From Hyphomonadaceae bacterium (GTDB taxonomy: Bacteria; Pseudomonadota; Alphaproteobacteria; Caulobacterales; Hyphomonadaceae): 64,000 bases of DNA. The stretch's first letter is position 1. Each line of letters opens with the position of its first letter. The translations under genes were made by a program, and so were the position numbers. The stretch spans positions 42,837 to 106,836 of the forward strand of contig CANJIL010000007.1 in NCBI GenBank assembly GCA_947474455.1, given 5' to 3'. Under the pieces are notes generated by a model. That model saw only the letters and a list, made by a program, of their open reading frames with translations. It was not told where the DNA came from and did not search any database. Of this stretch, positions 39,294 through 49,542 are shown piece by piece.

Positions 39294-42045
39294 CGCTCTG
39301 GTCCTCCAGCCTCTCCACGGAGACCACCCGTTCGCCTGCCGCCACGCGCAGCACGCGAACCCCTTGAGTCGCCCGTCCCGCAATACGGATCTGATCCACC
39401 GCGCAACGTATCAACTGCCCGGCGTCTGTCACCACCATGATTTCGTCCGACTCGCCGATCGGGAAGGAAGCGACCAGCCTGCCATTCTTCGGCAGACGAT
39501 GGGCGATGAGTCCCTTCCCGCCTCTTCCCGTGCGACGATAGTCGAAAGCGGATGCGCGCTTGCCCATGCCTTCTTCGGTCAGCGTGAGAATGAACTGCTC
39601 GGCACCCTGAAGCTGGGTGAAACGCTCCTCGCTCAGTTCGACTTCGCCGTTGGCTTCGGCTTCAGCCGAGGGCGCAGCTTCCTCGCCATCGCCATTGGCG
39701 TCTTCATCGGTCTCGATCTCGTCTGAGACCTCATCACCTTCGGCGCGCCGCGCGGCGTTAGCGCGCTTGAGATAGGCGCGTGATTCCGCCGGCGTTACGT
39801 CGATCTGACCCAGCACGCTCATGGCAATCAGCGCATCCCCCGCGCCAAGCCTGATGCCGCGGACGCCCGTGGACGTGCGTCCGGTGAACACCCGCACCTG
39901 TTCGACAGGGAAGCGGATGCACTGGCCGAGCGCCGTCGTCAGCAAGACGTCGTCGCCCGGCAAGCAGATCTGCACGTCGACGATGGCGTCCGAATCGTCT
40001 TCCAGTTTCATCGCGATCTTGCCGGCGCGGTTCACCGACAGGAAATCCGTCAGCAGGTTGCGGCGCACGCCGCCCGACTTGGTGGCGAAAAGAATATTGA
40101 GACGAGCGCGCTCTTCCTCGTCCTGCGGAAGCGGCATCACCGACGTGATCCGCTCGCCCTCCTTGAGCGGCAGGATGTTGATCAACGCCTTGCCACGAGC
40201 TTGCGGCGCACCGAGCGGCAGGCGCCAGACCTTCTGCTTGTAGGCCATGCCGGTCGAGGAAAAGAACAGTATCTCGGTGTGCGTGTCGGCGGCGAACAGG
40301 CGGACGACAAAATCGTCCTCCTTCGTTTCCATACCGCCACGGCCCTTCCCGCCCCGGTTCTGCGTCCGGTAAGCGGATAGCGCCGTTCGTTTCACATAGC
40401 CGCCATGGGTGACCATGACGACCATGTCTTCGCGCTCAATGAAGGCTTCGTCTTCGAGATCGAGATCGGCTTCCACGAACTCCGAACGGCGCGGGACGCC
40501 AAACTTGTCGCGTATGCCTGTCAGCTCGGTCTTGATGATCTCGAGCACACGGGCGCGCGAACTCAGGATATCCAGCAGGTCCTTGATCCTCTCGGCGAGG
40601 CCGGAGGCCTCTTTACCGATCTCGTCGCGACCAAGGTTGGTCAGGCGCGACAGCTGCAGCGCGAGGATCGCGCGTGCCTGTTCGTCCGACAGCCTGATTT
40701 CGCCCTTGTCGTTGAACACCGTGCGGCGATCGGCGATCAGGCCGATCAGCGGCGCCATGTCCATCGCCGGCCAGGCGCGTTCAAGCAGCGCAACACGCGC
40801 CGAATCCGGGTCAGCAGAATAGCGGATGATCCGGATGATCTCGTCGATGTTGGCGACGGCCAGCGCAAGGCCAATCAAAACGTGCGCTCGGTCGCGTGCC
40901 TTGTTGAGCTCGAACTTGGTGCGCCTTGCCACCACTTCTTCGCGGAAGCGGATGAAGGCCTGCAACATGCCGCGTAGCGTCATCAGCTCCGGCCGGCCGC
41001 CATTCAGCGCCAGCATGTTGACGCCGAACGATGTCTGCATCGGCGTCAGGCGGAACAGGTTGTTCAGTACGATGTCGGCGGATGAATCTCGTTTGATCTC
41101 GATCACCACGCGGATACCCGTGCGGTCGCTTTCGTCGCGCAGGTCAGAGATGCCATCGATGCGCTTCTCGCGCACCAGTTCGGCGATTTTCTCGACCATC
41201 GAGGCCTTGTTCACCTGGTAGGGCACTTCGGTGACAATAATCGCCTCGCGCCCGCCCTTCATCGTTTCGATATTGGTCTTCGCGCGCATGATCACCGATC
41301 CGCGTCCGGTCATAAGGCCGTTGCGCGATCCCGCGCGGCCGATGATCAGGCCACCCGTCGGAAAGTCCGGGCCCGGCACGATGTCGAGCAGCGCCATGTC
41401 TTCCATGGCCGGGTTTTCGATCAGAGCGACGGTTGCGTCGATGATCTCGGTGAGGTTGTGCGGCGGAACGTTGGTCGCCATGCCGACGGCGATGCCGCCG
41501 GCGCCGTTGACAAGCAGGTTGGGGAATTTCGCAGGAAGCACAGACGGCTCCTGGCGCGAGCCGTCATAGTTGTCCTCGAAGTTGACGGTATCCTTGTCGA
41601 TGTCATCCAGCAGGTTCGCCGTTACGCGCGCCATGCGGCTTTCCGTGTACCGCATCGCTGCGGGAGGGTCGCCGTCGATCGAACCGAAGTTACCCTGCCC
41701 TTCGACGAGCGGAACCGACATCGAGAATGGCTGCGCCATGCGCACAAGGGCGTCGTAGATCGACTGGTCGCCGTGCGGGTGCCAACGGCCGATAACATCG
41801 CCGACGATGTTGGCAGACTTCCGGAAGGCCTTGTCGTGCGTGTAGCCGCCTTCATAGGCAGCAAAGAGGATGCGGCGGTGAACGGGCTTCAGGCCGTCGC
41901 GCACGTCCGGCAGCGCGCGCGAGACGATGACGCTCATCGCGTAGTCGAGATACGACTTCTTCAACTCCGTCGTGATCGAAATCGGCGCAATATCGCCAGC
42001 GCCGTTGGCCCCTGCAGGGGCCGGTTTATCAGGAGTGTCGGTCAA
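39259..42045 (-). CDS. gyrA: DNA gyrase subunit A
   Basis: A 928-aa type II topoisomerase subunit that cuts and rejoins DNA. The catalytic Tyr lies in '[18 protein letters not shown]', the quinolone-resistance region is '[20 protein letters not shown]', and the GyrA box appears as 'QARGKALIN'. The C-terminal beta-pinwheel contains an acidic insert of about 35 residues ('[20 protein letters not shown]' onward, bases about 39640-39744), and the protein ends '[14 protein letters not shown]'. Its 3' end overlaps the probable coaD start by 35 nt. It is downstream of prfB. Confidence 0.97.
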   Translation of the reverse strand: MTDTPDKPAPAGANGAGDIAPISITTELKKSYLDYAMSVIVSRALPDVRDGLKPVHRRILFAAYEGGYTHDKAFRKSANIVGDVIGRWHPHGDQSIYDALVRMAQPFSMSVPLVEGQGNFGSIDGDPPAAMRYTESRMARVTANLLDDIDKDTVNFEDNYDGSRQEPSVLPAKFPNLLVNGAGGIAVGMATNVPPHNLTEIIDATVALIENPAMEDMALLDIVPGPDFPTGGLIIGRAGSRNGLMTGRGSVIMRAKTNIETMKGGREAIIVTEVPYQVNKASMVEKIAELVREKRIDGISDLRDESDRTGIRVVIEIKRDSSADIVLNNLFRLTPMQTSFGVNMLALNGGRPELMTLRGMLQAFIRFREEVVARRTKFELNKARDRAHVLIGLALAVANIDEIIRIIRYSADPDSARVALLERAWPAMDMAPLIGLIADRRTVFNDKGEIRLSDEQARAILALQLSRLTNLGRDEIGKEASGLAERIKDLLDILSSRARVLEIIKTELTGIRDKFGVPRRSEFVEADLDLEDEAFIEREDMVVMVTHGGYVKRTALSAYRTQNRGGKGRGGMETKEDDFVVRLFAADTHTEILFFSSTGMAYKQKVWRLPLGAPQARGKALINILPLKEGERITSVMPLPQDEEERARLNILFATKSGGVRRNLLTDFLSVNRAGKIAMKLEDDSDAIVDVQICLPGDDVLLTTALGQCIRFPVEQVRVFTGRTSTGVRGIRLGAGDALIAMSVLGQIDVTPAESRAYLKRANAARRAEGDEVSDEIETDEDANGDGEEAAPSAEAEANGEVELSEERFTQLQGAEQFILTLTEEGMGKRASAFDYRRTGRGGKGLIAHRLPKNGRLVASFPIGESDEIMVVTDAGQLIRCAVDQIRIAGRATQGVRVLRVAAGERVVSVERLEDQSGDETAGKTGGG

Positions 42046-42197
42046 GCAGGATACGTCCGGAAAGAGGGCGGCCGCGCCGCCGGGATTCGATATATCTTTC
42101 TAGCCCATTTGTGCGTCGCCACACAAACGTTTCAAACGGTTGATCCACAGGCCAAAACCGCGATTTGCTGGGATTTTGGCCGTTAGCCGGGCGTGTG

Positions 42198-43323
42198 TCA
42201 GTCGAGGTCTTCGACTACTGTTTCGGGGCCCAATTTCTGCGACAAGGACGCCGCCAGAAACGCGTCCAGATCGCCGTCCAGCACGCCCTGCGTGTCCGAC
42301 GTCTCCACACCCGTGCGAAGGTCTTTGACCATCTGGTAGGGCTGCAGCACATAAGAGCGGATCTGCCGGCCCCAGCCGATTTCGGTCTTCGAGTCTGCCT
42401 CCGCCTGCGCCGCCGCTTCCCGCTTCTTGAGCTCCATCTCGTAGATGCGCGCGCGAAGCATGTCCCACGCCTTGGCGCGGTTCTTGTGCTGCGACCGTTC
42501 CGCCTGCACCGCCACAACAATGCCTGTCGGCGCGTGCGTGAGGCGGACGGCGGAGTCGGTCTTGTTGATGTGCTGCCCGCCCGAACCCGAGGCGCGATAG
42601 GTGTCCGTGCGAACGTCCTTCTCCTCAATGTTCACTTCGATCGTGTCATCGATCACCGGATAGACCCAGACGGACGCAAAGCTCGTGTGGCGCCGCGCGT
42701 TGGAGTCATAGGGCGAGATGCGCACGAGACGATGCACGCCGCTTTCGCTCTTCAGCCAGCCATAAGCGTTCTCGCCTTTTATCAGCATGGTGGCCGACTT
42801 GATGCCCGCGGTCTCACCGCCGTGCTCGTCGATCTCCTCGATCTTGTAGTCGTGCGCATTGGCGTATCGCACATACATTCGGCGCAGCATCGACGCCCAG
42901 TCCTGGCTTTCCGTGCCGCCGGCGCCCGCATTGATCTCGATATAGCAATCGTTGGCATCGACCTCGCCAGACAGCAGGGCCTTCAACTCAGCATCCTTGG
43001 CCTTCGCCACAGACACGCGGATGCCCGCCTCGATCTCCTTCAGGGTCGCGGTGTCGCCCTCGTCCTCCGCCATCTCCCAGAGCGCCACGGCGTCGTCCGC
43101 CTCGCGCTCAAGCATGCGGATGTCATCCATGGCCGACGCGATGCGATTGCGCTCGCGCATCATCGGTTGGGCTTTTGCAGGGTCGTTCCAGAACTCGGGA
43201 CGCTCGGAAAGCGCGTTCAGCTCAGCGAGACGTTTCTCGGCGACGCCCCAGTCAAAGACGCCTCCTGAGCAGGCCAATGGACTGCCGGATCGTCTCGATA
43301 TTGCTTTCGAGTTCGGGCGTCAT
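42198..43323 (-). CDS. prfB: peptide chain release factor 2 (programmed +1 frameshift)
   Basis: RF2 recognises UGA and UAA stops and triggers peptide release. Frame 1 starts at ATG 43323 ([10 protein letters not shown]...) and runs 23 codons to CTT, followed by an in-frame TGA at 43254. Shifting +1 gives '[20 protein letters not shown]' and 351 further residues, 374 aa in all. The shift site has AGGAGG three bases before CTTTGAC, the classical RF2 autoregulation site. The GGQ loop is '[19 protein letters not shown]'; the stop-recognition tripeptide reads S-P-Y instead of the E. coli S-P-F. It follows the PBP1A gene and precedes gyrA. Confidence 0.95.
43252..43266 (-). promoter_or_regulatory. 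prfB: RF2 programmed frameshift signal
   Basis: AGGAGG-CGT-CTT-TGA on the minus strand, followed by C: an internal Shine-Dalgarno-like hexamer at the short spacing known to push the ribosome forward, a slippery CTT and a UGA that RF2 itself reads. Low RF2 favours the shift, giving negative autoregulation. Confidence 0.92.
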
Positions 43324-43368
43324 CGCTTGCTCGGCACCGGAGGGAAAAAGGTATTCTCGACTGGCCGT

Positions 43369-46032
43369 CTAGAAGGTGCCGTCCTCAAGTGTCAACTCAT
43401 CCTTGGGCTGGGTGGGCTGCGCCGGCTGTTGGCTAGGATCTGTCGGGTTGCTGGTTGTGACGGCGTCAGTTCCCGTCGGAGCAATGACCTCGCCAGCCGG
43501 GGTAGCGGAAACCGCCTCATCGCCCGCGCCCATCTTGGTGTAATCGACCCGATAGCCGTTAGCCCCCACCGGCACCTCGCAACGATCTGTCGGTGCCGAC
43601 CCCGGGCGGAACGCCTCGGTGATCACGAGACGCGTATCAGGCGCAGGCTGACAGCCACTATCGGCATCAATCTCCACCAGTTCGACACCGTCAGGGATGC
43701 GGAACGTCACGGCCGGGCGATCCTTGAGCGCGGCAAGCATGAAGTCGCGGAAGATCGGCGCCGCGACGCGGCCACCGCTCTCGCCATTACCCATGTTGCG
43801 GGGGCTGTCGAAACCGACCCACACGCCGGTAACCAGGTCCGGGCTGAAGCCCATGGTCCACGCGTCGAACTGATCGTTGGTCGTTCCGGTCTTGGCCGCA
43901 ACCGGCTTGCCGACGGAGCGAACCGTTGTCGCGGTGCCGCGCTGAACAACGCCTTCGAGGATCGAGACGGCCTGATAAGCCGTGATCGGATCCATCACCT
44001 GCTTGCGTTCGTCCGGCAGAGCGGGCGGCTGCATGCCGGCTTTCCACTCGCCTACGCAGGTCTGACAGGGGCGCTGGTCGGTGCGGTAGACGGTCTGACC
44101 ATAGCGGTTCTGGATTCGGTCGAACATCACCGGCGTCAGCTGCTTGCCGCCGTTCACCAACTCGGCATAGGCGACCGCCATCCGCATCAGCGTCGTGTCG
44201 CCGGCGCCCAGAGCCATCGATTCATACGGCGGCAGCTTGTCGTAGATGCCCATCCGCTCGCCAACCGCCGAGACCTTGTCGAAACCGATCTCGCTCGCAA
44301 GGCGCACGGTCATTGCGTTGCGTGATTTCTCGACGCCGACACGCAGCGTCGTGAGGCCATAGAACTCTTCAGAGTAGTTGGTCGGCTTGTAGCACTTCTC
44401 CTGGTTCGGATCGCAGGAGACGTAGGGAATATCCGGCACGCGATAGGAAGGCGTCCACTTGTAAGTGCCGGTGACCGGATCGACCTGCTCCATCGCCGCT
44501 GCGTAGACAAACGGCTTGAAGGAAGAGCCGGGCTGACGTTTCGCCTGGATGGCGCGGTTGAACTGGCTGCTTTCAAATGAATAACCGCCCGCCATGGCGA
44601 GGACGCGGCCCGTGTGCGGGTCCATGGCTACCAAGGCGCCCTGCAGCGCCGGAACCTGGCGGAGACGCCACGGAGCATTGTTCGCGGCCTTCTTCGGCAC
44701 GCCATAATCGGTGATCAGCTGTACCGTCACGTCTGGCGTCGGATCGCGGGAAACCTGGATCACATCGCCGACCTTGAGGCCCGTTCCGCCGCCATCGCGC
44801 TTCAACGACGCCGACCATTTCACGTCGTCCGCATGCAGCGTGCCGGTATCGCCGCTTGCGAGGCCGAGACGAACCGCATCCTTGGCCACTGTGCGAACAA
44901 CCGCGAGCTGCCAGGTGTTGCCGCTGCCAGCGATCTTGGCCCGGTTATCCTTGTTGTTGGCGAAGGTCTTGAGCGCACCCTCAAAATCATCTGTCGCTTC
45001 GATCTTCCCGACCGGACCACGCCAGCCGTGACGACGGTCATAGCTTTCGAGACCGGCGCGTAGCGCTGTCTGAGCAATCAGCTGCAGATTGGAGTCGAGG
45101 GTGGAGCGGATAGACAGGCCACCCTCAAGGAAGGCCTTCTCCGCCGCCGACCTGCCATCGATACCTTGGAGTTTTTTCTGATCGCCAAGCGCCAGGATTT
45201 CCTTGCGCAGTTCTTCGACATAGTAAGCCGCAGCCTGGTTCTCGTCCGTATCCAGACGATCGACAACTTTAAGCTGCTCTGCGACCGCCGCATCACCGGC
45301 GGCTTTATCTACATAGCCGTTCGCGACCATCCGGCCGAGCACGTAGTTGCGGCGCTCGATAGCAGCTTCAGGATTAGTGTAAGGGTTCACCTTGCCCGGC
45401 GCTTGCGGCAGGCCCGCCAGCATGGCGCACTCCGCCAGCGTGAGCTGACCCAGCGACTTGCCGAAATAGTTCAACGCCGCGGCGCCAACGCCGTAGGATC
45501 TGCCGCCGAGATAGATCTCGTTCATGTAGAGTTCGAGGATCTGCTCCTTGGAGAGCTTCTTCTCGATACGCATGGCCAGCACGGCCTCGCGCACCTTGCG
45601 GTCGATCGAGCGCTCGTCGCCGACCAGCATGTTCTTCACCACCTGCTGAGTGATGGTCGAACCGCCCGTCATGCGCTTGCCTTGCATCGCGTTCAGCACG
45701 GTCCCACGGAACATGCCCCACAGATCGATGCCGGAGTGTTCGAAGAAGGTTTTGTCTTCGGCCGAGATGAACGCCTGGACCAATTGGTCGGGTAGTTCTT
45801 CCGACGGCACGTAGACGCGATGCTGCGTTGCGAACTCCGCCACAAGCTTCCCGTCACCCGCGTGCACGCGGCTCATGATCGGCGGCTCGTAGTTGGCGAG
45901 TTCATCCTCAGACGGCAGGTTCTGCGTCACGATGAAGAACCAAACGAGCACACCGAGAACCACAGCGCCGATAAGAGCGCCGGTCCCGATCAGGATCGTC
46001 TTCCAGTTCAACCAGGGCATCTCTAGCTGCAT
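43369..46032 (-). CDS. mrcA: class A penicillin-binding protein (PBP1A type)
   Basis: An 887-aa bifunctional peptidoglycan synthase. Order: N-terminal membrane anchor (about 10-33), glycosyltransferase GT51 with 'FISAEDKTFFEHSGIDLWG' and 'GGSTITQQVVKNMLVG', an OB-like insertion, and a transpeptidase with SxxK at 503-506 ('QPGSSFKPFVYAAAMEQ'), an S-x-N in 'VEKSRNAMTVRLAS' and 'AAKTGTTNDQFDAWTMGFSP'. The C-terminus is Thr/Gln/Pro-rich, likely disordered. It is co-directional with amiC upstream and prfB downstream. Confidence 0.96.
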   Translation of the reverse strand: MQLEMPWLNWKTILIGTGALIGAVVLGVLVWFFIVTQNLPSEDELANYEPPIMSRVHAGDGKLVAEFATQHRVYVPSEELPDQLVQAFISAEDKTFFEHSGIDLWGMFRGTVLNAMQGKRMTGGSTITQQVVKNMLVGDERSIDRKVREAVLAMRIEKKLSKEQILELYMNEIYLGGRSYGVGAAALNYFGKSLGQLTLAECAMLAGLPQAPGKVNPYTNPEAAIERRNYVLGRMVANGYVDKAAGDAAVAEQLKVVDRLDTDENQAAAYYVEELRKEILALGDQKKLQGIDGRSAAEKAFLEGGLSIRSTLDSNLQLIAQTALRAGLESYDRRHGWRGPVGKIEATDDFEGALKTFANNKDNRAKIAGSGNTWQLAVVRTVAKDAVRLGLASGDTGTLHADDVKWSASLKRDGGGTGLKVGDVIQVSRDPTPDVTVQLITDYGVPKKAANNAPWRLRQVPALQGALVAMDPHTGRVLAMAGGYSFESSQFNRAIQAKRQPGSSFKPFVYAAAMEQVDPVTGTYKWTPSYRVPDIPYVSCDPNQEKCYKPTNYSEEFYGLTTLRVGVEKSRNAMTVRLASEIGFDKVSAVGERMGIYDKLPPYESMALGAGDTTLMRMAVAYAELVNGGKQLTPVMFDRIQNRYGQTVYRTDQRPCQTCVGEWKAGMQPPALPDERKQVMDPITAYQAVSILEGVVQRGTATTVRSVGKPVAAKTGTTNDQFDAWTMGFSPDLVTGVWVGFDSPRNMGNGESGGRVAAPIFRDFMLAALKDRPAVTFRIPDGVELVEIDADSGCQPAPDTRLVITEAFRPGSAPTDRCEVPVGANGYRVDYTKMGAGDEAVSATPAGEVIAPTGTDAVTTSNPTDPSQQPAQPTQPKDELTLEDGTF

Positions 46033-46271
46033 ATCTCACCGGCTGCGCCACTGGCGCTGAAGTAGCAACGGCAAAGCCGCTACAAACGCATCGACCCCGG
46101 AATCACCGCTCTTTGAGGTGACTTTATGGCGTCGAATCCGCCGACAACAGGCCCATTTCGGGTTAAACTCAGCCCATCTTCGTGAAGGCGTTGTTTACGT
46201 CTGCGACCGGCCGCCGCGGACGGACTTTCGACAGGTCGTTCCGCACCATTCGGTACATACTGATCGGCCGA

Positions 46272-47492
46272 TCATTTCGCTGCGACAATACGTGTCTGAC
46301 TGTCGAAGAACTGGTCGATCGCGTGCGCCACACCCTGCACCAGCTTCTTGCGTTTCCGCTCCGAGGTCATGGCGGCAGCATCCGCTTCATTTGTCATGAA
46401 GCCCATTTCTAGCAAAGCCGCGGGAACGTCTGGGCTCAGCAACACATAGAAGCCCCTTTTGCGATGTGTGTTCTGCAGTGTCGGCCATTCTGCTTCCGCC
46501 AGCGATCCCGCCAGCATTTGCGCGAACCGGGCGGACTGGTTCTTGGTTTCGCGCTGCACCAGATCAGCGAGGATCTGGTTCACCATTTCCGGCCGCGAAG
46601 AATCCACTTCCACATCAAGGATCCAGTCATTCTGCTTCCGTGCGCCGTCGACCCGTTTCTCGCCTTCGGATGAGAGCGTGTAGACCGAGGCTCCGCTGAC
46701 GGAAGGCTTGGCGCCGGCATCCGCATGAAGTGCGATGAACAGGTCCGCGCCGAGATTGCGCGCCTTGGTCACCCGGTCTTCCAATTCTATGAAAATGTCT
46801 GTCGAGCGCGTCATCGCCACGTCATACCGCTTCGACCCCAGCAACTCGTCCCGAAGCTGGGTCGCGATCGCCAGTGTGATGTCCTTTTCCTGCAGGCCGG
46901 ATTTGGAGCTTGCGCCGGGGTCTTTTCCACCATGACCCGGATCGATGACGATCAGCGGCTTGCGCGCAATCTGCTGGGCAACGGGCTGTGGGCCGGAATT
47001 GTCGCCTCCGGCAGCCTCAGCGAATGCTTCGGCTGAGGCGGGATCCAGATCGAGAACGATGCGGTGGTGCTCGTCTTTTGACTTCGGCGCCAGCACGAAT
47101 TCGCGGGCAACGATGGCCGGCTTGGCAAGATCGAGGACAAGCCGGGACGTTGTCGCGGTGTTCTGGGCGTAACGGTATCCAGCGACGACGCCGCTTCCCT
47201 TGCCCGAACCGGATTGCGACGTCAGCCCGCTCAACGACCAACGGACGCGTGGCAGGTCGATCACGACACGCTGCGTTCCAGCTGCAAGCAGAAAGACATG
47301 ATACTTCAGAGCGACGTCGGACTCGACCACGACGCGTGTCGCGCTGCCCTCGCCGCCAATTCGGACTGAAAGCACGCGGCCCGCAGGCGGATCAGCTACC
47401 GCAGGGGCGGTTGCCAGGACGCCAAGCCCCAACGCCGACAACAATGTGAGGAGCCACACGCGCACGACTGTTTGCGCCCTTTCAGGATGCAT
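46272..47492 (-). CDS. amiC: N-acetylmuramoyl-L-alanine amidase (AmiC type)
   Basis: A 406-aa periplasmic zinc amidase that cleaves septal peptidoglycan during cell separation. A signal peptide ('VRVWLLTLLSALGLGVLATA') is followed by an AMIN domain (about 35-160, 'LSVRIGGEGSATRVVVESDV') and an Amidase_3 domain with zinc ligands in 'VIDPGHGGKDPGASSKSGLQ', 'LFIALHADAG' and catalytic Glu in 'ALLEMGFMTNEADA'. It is upstream of the PBP1A gene, so hydrolase and synthase are probably co-regulated. Confidence 0.95.
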   Translation of the reverse strand: MHPERAQTVVRVWLLTLLSALGLGVLATAPAVADPPAGRVLSVRIGGEGSATRVVVESDVALKYHVFLLAAGTQRVVIDLPRVRWSLSGLTSQSGSGKGSGVVAGYRYAQNTATTSRLVLDLAKPAIVAREFVLAPKSKDEHHRIVLDLDPASAEAFAEAAGGDNSGPQPVAQQIARKPLIVIDPGHGGKDPGASSKSGLQEKDITLAIATQLRDELLGSKRYDVAMTRSTDIFIELEDRVTKARNLGADLFIALHADAGAKPSVSGASVYTLSSEGEKRVDGARKQNDWILDVEVDSSRPEMVNQILADLVQRETKNQSARFAQMLAGSLAEAEWPTLQNTHRKRGFYVLLSPDVPAALLEMGFMTNEADAAAMTSERKRKKLVQGVAHAIDQFFDSQTRIVAAK

Positions 47493-47570
47493 CTCAGGTC
47501 CTTCTGACCCTCTGCGACCCTTACCGAAGCGTTGTTAATCGTTCGTTTGCTTGCGCCCGCAGCCGCGGGA

Positions 47571-48359
47571 TTAGCGCAGCGGCTTCTGGAACACCGCGAT
47601 GTAGTGATCGGTCTTGCCTCTGACACCAGGCCGGAAAACGTCGGTTGTCTGGTTGTCATCCTTGCTGTCGAAAAGGATCATTTCGGTCAGGGCAAAGCCC
47701 GCGGATGTGAAATGCTTGGTGACGTGATCACGTCCGATACGGTGCAAGAAGACCTGCTTGTCCACACGCATTTCTGGATCAGCGTCATGATCCTCGACAA
47801 GTACACGACCGCCCGGCTTCAACATCGCGAATATGCGCTGGATGAGCAGCTCATGATCCCCGCTCTCGACCAGAACGTCATGATACACCCTGCCCAGAAC
47901 GACAAGGTCGTAGCTCTCTGCGGGCGCCTCGATATCGTTCCATGCCTGAGCGACCCAACCAACGTTCGGGCTAGTGATCCACTTGCTCTGCTTTTCCTTC
48001 GCCATCCGTGGAAACTGCGCGATCCAGCTCGGCGTGTTGTGGATATCGACATGCCCAGTTGGGCCAACTAAGGAAGAGAACAGGACGGCGAGATAGGCGC
48101 TGCCGGAGCCGATATCGAGCACACGGTCGCCCGCTTTGACCTTTGAAGCCTTGAGGATGACGCGGACATCGCGCCGATCATCCTTCAGCGCGGATTCCAT
48201 CGAGCGGGATGGATCGGCGACCGCAGCCCTGATGGCGCGATCGGCCATGGCTTCCTTGCGAAGCGCGTCGATGTCCGTGCGCGGAGCGGGTATGCCTTGC
48301 GCCACGGCCACGGGCGCGAGAGCGAGTAAAACGGCAAGACTAAAAGCGCGCATCTTCAT
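47571..48359 (-). CDS. SAM-dependent methyltransferase-like protein with a signal peptide
   Basis: A 262-aa protein. The N-terminus 'MRAFSLAVLLALAPVAVAQG' is a clear Sec signal peptide ending in A-x-A, yet the rest is a class I Rossmann methyltransferase: motif I 'DRVLDIGSGSAYLAVLFSSL', an acidic post-motif ('TGHVDIHNTPSW'), 'YDLVVLGRVYHDVLVESGD' and 'LKPGGRVLVEDHDADPE'. It resembles the predicted methyltransferases of COG4798, many of which are also predicted to be exported. SAM is not known in the periplasm, so its substrate and cofactor supply are unclear. It is co-directional with amiC, 78 nt away. Confidence 0.85.
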   Translation of the reverse strand: MKMRAFSLAVLLALAPVAVAQGIPAPRTDIDALRKEAMADRAIRAAVADPSRSMESALKDDRRDVRVILKASKVKAGDRVLDIGSGSAYLAVLFSSLVGPTGHVDIHNTPSWIAQFPRMAKEKQSKWITSPNVGWVAQAWNDIEAPAESYDLVVLGRVYHDVLVESGDHELLIQRIFAMLKPGGRVLVEDHDADPEMRVDKQVFLHRIGRDHVTKHFTSAGFALTEMILFDSKDDNQTTDVFRPGVRGKTDHYIAVFQKPLR

Positions 48360-48664
48360 TTATTTGCGACCTAGTTGAACTGATGAACCGCCGTGCTGCT
48401 CCGAACTCTAATCGCAAACTAGCACACTAACTCTATTGACGCCAAAACAGCACGGTGTGCTGCCGACCTCTTGTCACGAAGTTCCAGCGAACGCGATCCG
48501 CCCGACGCGCACTTTCGAGTACGGATTGCCGTGGAAACGGCCGCACGCGGACAATATCGCATGAACTGTTCGTTGGAATCGCAGGCGGCGCTCGACTTCC
48601 CGCCAGATTTCGGTTGATCTGCCCCCCACACCGCTGGCGGGGCTCGTGATGAAAGCGAAACGCC
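48360..48664. other. divergent spacer between the methyltransferase-like and lipoprotein genes
   Basis: 305 nt separating divergent genes, so it should hold two promoters. The only structure seen is a 6-bp hairpin, CAGCAC-GGT-GTGCTG (48448-48462), 12 nt after a TATTGAC element. No gene is supported. Confidence 0.4.
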
Positions 48665-49150
48665 ATGCCTGCTGCGCGCCTGAAACCTGCGCTATTCGCC
48701 CTCCTCCCCGTCGTTCTGGCCGCCTGCGTGACGGGTCCACTCACCCTGGATGACGACCTTGTGGTTCCGGGTCAGCGAATAGGGGAAGTTCAGATCGGCA
48801 TGCCCTTGGCGACCCTGATGGCGGTAAAGGGCAACCCGATAACCACCCAACCGATCGCTGGGACTGAAGCGACGACGTACACTTTCCAAGATGGTCTGAC
48901 CGTCGGGGCGCATGACGAGGTCTACTGGATCATTGCGGAGGACGCCCGGTTCCATACCGCGGCCGGCGTTCGCCCGGGCGTTGAGCAGATTTTCGCCCGA
49001 GCGTCCTTCGGGAAGCCGCGCTGCGTGGAGAGTCGCGGCGACACAACGGTTTACGACTACGGGAACATCTATTTCGACGTCGATAATCAGGCCGGAAAGG
49101 TCCGCCGGCTGGGCGTGGTGGGAGAGCATAGACCGTGCGACAAAGGATGA
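48665..49150 (+). CDS. predicted lipoprotein with BamE/BLIP-like repeat pattern
   Basis: A 161-aa protein. The signal 'LKPALFALLPVVLAACVTGP' has a lipobox (L-A-A-C). The mature part shows two similar halves: 'GEVQIGMPLATLMAVKGNP' and 'GVRPGVEQIFARASFGKP', each an I/V-x-x-G-M/V segment leading to a short helix and G-x-P. This layout recalls BamE/SmpA- and BLIP-type folds (inference from pattern only). Two Cys in the mature part ('PRCVES', 'HRPCDKG') could pair. It is on the plus strand, 392 nt upstream of rne. The function is unknown. Confidence 0.75.
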   Translation: MPAARLKPALFALLPVVLAACVTGPLTLDDDLVVPGQRIGEVQIGMPLATLMAVKGNPITTQPIAGTEATTYTFQDGLTVGAHDEVYWIIAEDARFHTAAGVRPGVEQIFARASFGKPRCVESRGDTTVYDYGNIYFDVDNQAGKVRRLGVVGEHRPCDKG

Positions 49151-49542
49151 TCGCAGGAAAATAGGCGAAAATTCAAGGGTAAATACCGAGAAGCAAGACG
49201 TGCTGGCTGTGGATAAATAACGGTGCGGCCCGTATCGCTCTTCCCCTCCGCCGCCAATGGGTGCATAGGTGAGTTCGAGGCTGGTCCTAATGGCCGCCCT
49301 TAGCGGCCCTCGCGACGGATTTCCGAAATACTTATGTCGTAGAGGGCGTTAGCTGGTTTCGTGCGTATAGGAGGTTGGCGATCTAGCTCCCTCCGTGGCC
49401 AGGGCAATTATGAACGCGATTTCGCGAGATTCAGTCAGCCCGACCGGACGCCGAGCCCCCTCGTCACCTGAATATTCCACCATTTCGCAGGCTGGAGCCG
49501 CGCTTTCGCGCGCCGTCTGCATTTACGAAGAGGTTTTCCCAC
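49151..49542 (+). promoter_or_regulatory. upstream/leader region of rne
   Basis: 392 nt without a gene before the RNase E start. It contains a perfect hairpin GGCCGC-CCTTA-GCGGCC (49292-49308) within a run that looks structured. A long leader before rne is what allows RNase E to autoregulate its mRNA in studied bacteria. I cannot place the promoter, and no known leader family was recognised. Confidence 0.45.

Noticed and set aside
42198..43323. prfB as a pseudogene because of an in-frame TGA
   Set aside because: The TGA lies in the classical RF2 programmed frameshift site with AGGAGG and CTTTGAC, and the downstream frame is intact to the normal end.
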